Shown: positions 5,550-8,021 of the stretch, in pieces
How positions within the stretch are numbered: position 1 is the stretch's first letter
How the letters are laid out: the number at the start of each line of letters is the position of its first letter
DNA from: Candidatus Bathyarchaeota archaeon
GTDB taxonomy: Archaea > Thermoproteota > Bathyarchaeia > Bathyarchaeales > Bathyarchaeaceae
DNA: 8,021 nt
Assembly (NCBI GenBank): GCA_029883255.1
Contig: JAOUJL010000059.1
Location: 1 to 8,021 of the forward strand
Direction of reading: 5' to 3'
Made by a program: the position numbers and the translations under genes
Notes under the pieces: generated by a model
The model's database searches: none
The model's input: the letters and a program-made list of their open reading frames with translations, nothing else
Told to the model about the DNA's origin: nothing

Positions 5550-5917
5550 AAAGCTTTCTTAGCGCCTGTTTAATGTGTGATCTGAGCTTGATTTTAAGCC
5601 CCGAAAGGACGTTGAGCTAACAGAAAGAGCCTCTTTTCGCCACATGCAGGTTAGGCGTCATTGTCACAATGGTCATGCTTCTCACCTTGGTCAGTTGCAT
5701 ATATGAAGGACCTTATGTTCATGTTTAAATTTTTCTGCTTTGCTTCTGGAAGAATTTTGGCCCCCCTCTTTCGAATATCTGTTTCTCATAGCCCAGATCG
5801 CACTACACATTAAAACTCTCCTTCTTTTAAGCCGCAGAATTCGGCCAAGCCAGCCAAAACTGGATGAAATTTCTTTCCAAGATGTATCTCCAATGGGTAT
5901 ACTTCTCATTTGGGAAT

Positions 5918-5931
5918 ACAAAGTTTAAAGT
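5918..5931 (+). promoter_or_regulatory. BRE/TATA promoter of the B-repeat surface protein operon
   Basis: ACAAAG plus TTTAAAGT resembles the boxes at 1072 and 2111. Expected start near 5955 would give a leader of more than 100 bases to the TTG at 6068. A second A/T-rich box, AATAAATA at 5944-5951, is an alternative. Confidence 0.45.
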
Positions 5932-6038
5932 GGCGCATCGTAGAATAAATACGGAAAACTGTTGCCGAACATACGTCTAGAAGAAAATTCCAGAAGACTT
6001 AAGATGTGTACGCCATGTACTCATCGTGTGAAGAGAAC

Positions 6039-6043
6039 GGAGG
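6039..6043 (+). promoter_or_regulatory. Strong but mis-spaced ribosome site GGAGG
   Basis: The best ribosome site in this leader. It is 24 bases before the in-frame TTG at 6068 and 17 bases before the out-of-frame ATG at 6061, too far for either. In the frame of the gene only non-canonical ATC (6050) and CTG (6053) are correctly spaced, at 6 and 9 bases. Confidence 0.4.
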
Positions 6044-6067
6044 AAGATAATCCTGAAACGATGTCGT

Positions 6068-7597
6068 TTGCGCGCGCGCGCATATGACGCTTTACTTTTC
6101 TCTCTTGTATTTTTGATATTTCTCGGCCTCCTGTTCGGAACACTTGGCTCCATTCGCACGCGCTCTTTCAAAGCTGTTAATTTAGAGTCTGAGGAAGATA
6201 CCAGCGCATCCACAAATATGGGAATGATAACCTTTGACGGCGCGTCATACAATCTTCCAGACGACGTTTCTAAAACGGTTGTAACCTATTCTGCTGAGTA
6301 CTTTGCTGATGCCAGCTACTCCTTTGATCATTGGGAGCCAACTGGTCTGATCTCCGTATCTGACGCGAATGCTAATCCGACTACTGTGACAGTTTCTGGC
6401 GACGGAACCCTCAAAGCAATTTATACTGTGACAGTTTCTGGCGACGGAACCCTCAAAGCAATTTATACTGCGCATCATAATGACCACATCAGCGACAAGT
6501 ATGCGCCATTAGTCATACCTGTCAACGGCAAAAAAGTGACGGTGGCACCTACTATTACGTGTACTACACTAGAAGATGATGGTTACCACCCGCACTATCA
6601 CCCATGTAAGTCTGCACAAACACTTCTTGTCGATGATGAGTGGAGTGACAAAGATGCGAATTATACGTATCTGTTTGAAGATTGGACAGACTATGATTGG
6701 AATGATATAAACGTCAGTTTACACGCCGTCACAAATGATATAATACACGTAAAGATTTGCTTAGAAGACCGTGAGGCAGATTGGAAGAACCCCTTCAGCG
6801 TTGAAGTAACCCCGGAAAGTCTAACCGTAGATGTTTACTGGAACAGCACAGATTATCCGGGAGACCACGTTGTACAGGTGAATCCTAACGAGACTGTAGA
6901 TATCGAGTTGTTTGCCGAGTCTAATCCCGGAGATATTGCATTTATCAACATTATTCCTGTAATTGTGCCGAGATACACGCTAACTATAACTTCCACATCA
7001 GGCGGAACAACTGATCCCGTTCCTGACAACTATTTGTACGATGAAGGGACTGTTGTGTCTGTTACAGCCATTCCAGACTTGGGCTATTTCGACCATTGGG
7101 AACTGGATGAAGTTTATGTTGGACCGGCCAACCCAATAGATGTAACAATGGTCGTCGATCACACTCTACATGCGGTCTTCAAGGCTTTGGTTCCCATGTA
7201 TACTTTAACTATAACTTCAACGACTGGAGGATCGACTAATCCTTCCCCGGGCCCGCACTCATACGAGGAAGGAACGGTTGTTAGCGTTGAAGCTAGCCCG
7301 AGTACAGGTTATGTGTTTGACCTATGGGTTCTAGACGGGTCAAATGTCGGTTCAGATAACCTCATATCTGTAACAATGGATGAAGACCACACGCTACACG
7401 CTATCTTTGGAGAAGCTTCTTCTCCACCTGTTGGAGGCCACGCCATGCCAATAGACAGCTCTCATTTGTTGGCCCCAAAAATTGGCTTGGTCTCGGGAAT
7501 AGGCCTAGCTTCCATTCTTCTAGTCGCTATGGCTGCAACAATTATCTTAATTAGATGCAGATACAAACGTTCTAGTGGGAACTTGAAGGCTCCATAG
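6068..7597 (+). CDS. InlB-type B-repeat surface protein with C-terminal membrane anchor
   Basis: 509 residues from TTG 6068 (start uncertain). Residues 8-28 are a signal/anchor segment. About 72-134 is a degenerate B-repeat (FDHWEPTGLISVSDAN) whose final strand, TVTVSGDGTLKAIY, is duplicated exactly at 106-119 and 120-133. About 140-298 is a beta-rich domain with FEDWTDYDWND at 203-213, reminiscent of the acidic FED...DYND signature of DUF4114/LruC-like domains. Two full divergent InlB B-repeats follow at about 302-372 and 378-448 (YTLTITST.GG..P, EGTVVSV.A.P..GY, DHTLHA.F). After a PVGGHAMPID linker, a hydrophobic segment at about 472-494 and basic IRCRYKRSS form a C-terminal anchor. Most of the chain is therefore outside the cell, probably in adhesion or envelope structure; the ligand is unknown. 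The next gene starts 22 bases after its TAG and is probably co-transcribed. Confidence 0.85.
   Translation: MRARAYDALLFSLVFLIFLGLLFGTLGSIRTRSFKAVNLESEEDTSASTNMGMITFDGASYNLPDDVSKTVVTYSAEYFADASYSFDHWEPTGLISVSDANANPTTVTVSGDGTLKAIYTVTVSGDGTLKAIYTAHHNDHISDKYAPLVIPVNGKKVTVAPTITCTTLEDDGYHPHYHPCKSAQTLLVDDEWSDKDANYTYLFEDWTDYDWNDINVSLHAVTNDIIHVKICLEDREADWKNPFSVEVTPESLTVDVYWNSTDYPGDHVVQVNPNETVDIELFAESNPGDIAFINIIPVIVPRYTLTITSTSGGTTDPVPDNYLYDEGTVVSVTAIPDLGYFDHWELDEVYVGPANPIDVTMVVDHTLHAVFKALVPMYTLTITSTTGGSTNPSPGPHSYEEGTVVSVEASPSTGYVFDLWVLDGSNVGSDNLISVTMDEDHTLHAIFGEASSPPVGGHAMPIDSSHLLAPKIGLVSGIGLASILLVAMAATIILIRCRYKRSSGNLKAP
6070..6081. repeat. Alternating GC tract at the gene start
   Basis: Twelve bases of strict GC alternation lie directly after the putative TTG start. 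An ATG at 6061 (and another at 6004) is open into the tract in a different frame; one additional CG unit, or two fewer, would join it to the coding frame. The tract is a possible slippage or sequencing-error site. Confidence 0.6.
6382..6470 (+). repeat. Perfect tandem duplication, 42-bp period
   Basis: Period 42 holds without a mismatch from 6382 to 6470 (about 2.1 copies; units 6383-6424 and 6425-6466). Each unit encodes 14 residues, TVTVSGDGTLKAIY, so the duplication keeps the frame and doubles the last strand of the first B-repeat. Confidence 0.97.
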
Positions 7598-7619
7598 CCC
7601 AGCGGAGAACCACTGTACT

Positions 7620-8021
7620 ATGAGCAGAAGAAAGAAACGTAAAAAAGAGAAAAGCAGAAATAAACTCGCATATGGGATTATCGCTGTCGCCTTCATCCTC
7701 ATCCTTCTCGCATATTATCTCTTCTTCCTTCAATCAAATCAGACATCACAGCCCAAGGCAGCAATAGTTGATCAATTAGGCTTCAAAGAAGAGACGCGCA
7801 ACCAAACCTTCACCCAAACATGCAAAAATATTTTAGAGACTGCTGAATTCAGCGTGGACTGTTATGATAGTGAGGATGTCACGGTTGACTTTTGTAAGAA
7901 TCTTCTCAATGGTTACGAATTAATTGTCCTGAGGGTGCATTCAGCACTAATAGGAACTACAGAGTCTCTTGGCCTCTTCACTTCCGAACATTACGATCCT
8001 GATAACATTCCTCCCGCTTAC
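7620..8021 (+). CDS. N-terminally anchored protein of an uncharacterised archaeal family, 3' partial
   Basis: 134 codons from ATG 7620 run off the window end. Residues 2-15 are very basic (SRRKKRKKEK), 16-37 a hydrophobic anchor, then a soluble domain beginning KAAIVDQLGF at 46 and continuing through NILETAEFSVDCYDSEDVTVDF to YELIVLRVHSALIG at 99-112. The alternation of a short strand (AAIVD), a helix and another strand (LIVLRVHS) looks like a Rossmann-like or caspase-type (clan CD) fold, where a His after such a strand (here H107) can be catalytic. That assignment is inference from memory of similar archaeal proteins; the part that would hold a catalytic Cys is outside the window. GGAGA at 7604-7608 is a modest ribosome site, 11 bases upstream. 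Likely one operon with the B-repeat gene. Confidence 0.75.
   Translation, partial: MSRRKKRKKEKSRNKLAYGIIAVAFILILLAYYLFFLQSNQTSQPKAAIVDQLGFKEETRNQTFTQTCKNILETAEFSVDCYDSEDVTVDFCKNLLNGYELIVLRVHSALIGTTESLGLFTSEHYDPDNIPPAY

Larger units (their letters stand above)
5550..6067. other. Divergent intergenic region
   Basis: About 500 bases between the divergently transcribed archaeosortase and B-repeat genes. The minus frame of the archaeosortase stays open up to 5617 without a canonical start codon. Small overlapping ORFs on both strands at 5691-5928 have no ribosome site or recognisable motif. The only supported elements are the TATA boxes at each end and GGAGG at 6039-6043. No tRNA or other RNA gene was seen. 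Confidence 0.45.

Noticed and set aside
5691..5928. Overlapping small open frames on both strands
   Set aside because: Neither has a ribosome site, domain or convincing composition; they shadow each other.

Overview
The window looks like chromosomal DNA of an uncultured archaeon, most likely a member of Bathyarchaeia or a related TACK lineage. This is judged from TTTAAA-type TATA boxes with upstream purine-rich BRE-like sequence, GGTGA/GGAG ribosome sites, a TTG start set by a ribosome site, an archaeosortase, an SCP2-like protein, and cohesin/dockerin/CARDB and InlB-type repeat surface proteins. The lineage is inferred from protein style, not from a marker gene. No tRNA, rRNA, CRISPR array or insertion sequence was seen.

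Left part (1-3026, + strand): three consecutive extracellular proteins built on the same cohesin-like fold. The first (1-1038, 5' end outside the window) carries the end of one cohesin, a second cohesin-like domain, a CARDB domain and a C-terminal two-loop dockerin. The second (1133-1792) has a signal peptide, one cohesin and a C-terminal PEF-type archaeosortase tail. The third (2163-3026) has an N-terminal membrane anchor, a polyproline linker, a carboxypeptidase-regulatory-like domain and one cohesin. The genes share DNA blocks of near-complete identity inside otherwise diverged domains, which points to recent gene conversion or segmental duplication. Genes two and three each have their own TATA box and ribosome site.

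Middle (3027-5514, - strand): a small hydrophobic ORF (3176-3448) whose reading frame continues upstream through an in-frame TGA and may be a decayed gene; about 420 bases with no confident gene; an SCP2-domain protein (3867-4208); and an exosortase/archaeosortase-family integral membrane protein (4348-5514) with the Cys, Arg and His of the catalytic triad. This enzyme is the natural candidate to process the PEF-tailed cohesin protein about 2.6 kb away.

Right part (5515-8021, + strand): a ~550-base intergenic stretch, then a large surface protein with an N-terminal hydrophobic segment, InlB-type B-repeats and a C-terminal membrane anchor (6068-7597; start codon uncertain), followed after 22 bases by the 5' end of a membrane-anchored protein (7620 onward) that resembles an uncharacterised archaeal family.

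Taken together this is a cell-surface locus. At least four secreted or anchored proteins use different attachment modes (dockerin, archaeosortase tail, N-terminal anchor, C-terminal anchor), and a sorting enzyme is encoded among them. A working model, not proven by sequence, is that the dockerin protein binds cohesins displayed on the cell surface by its two neighbours.
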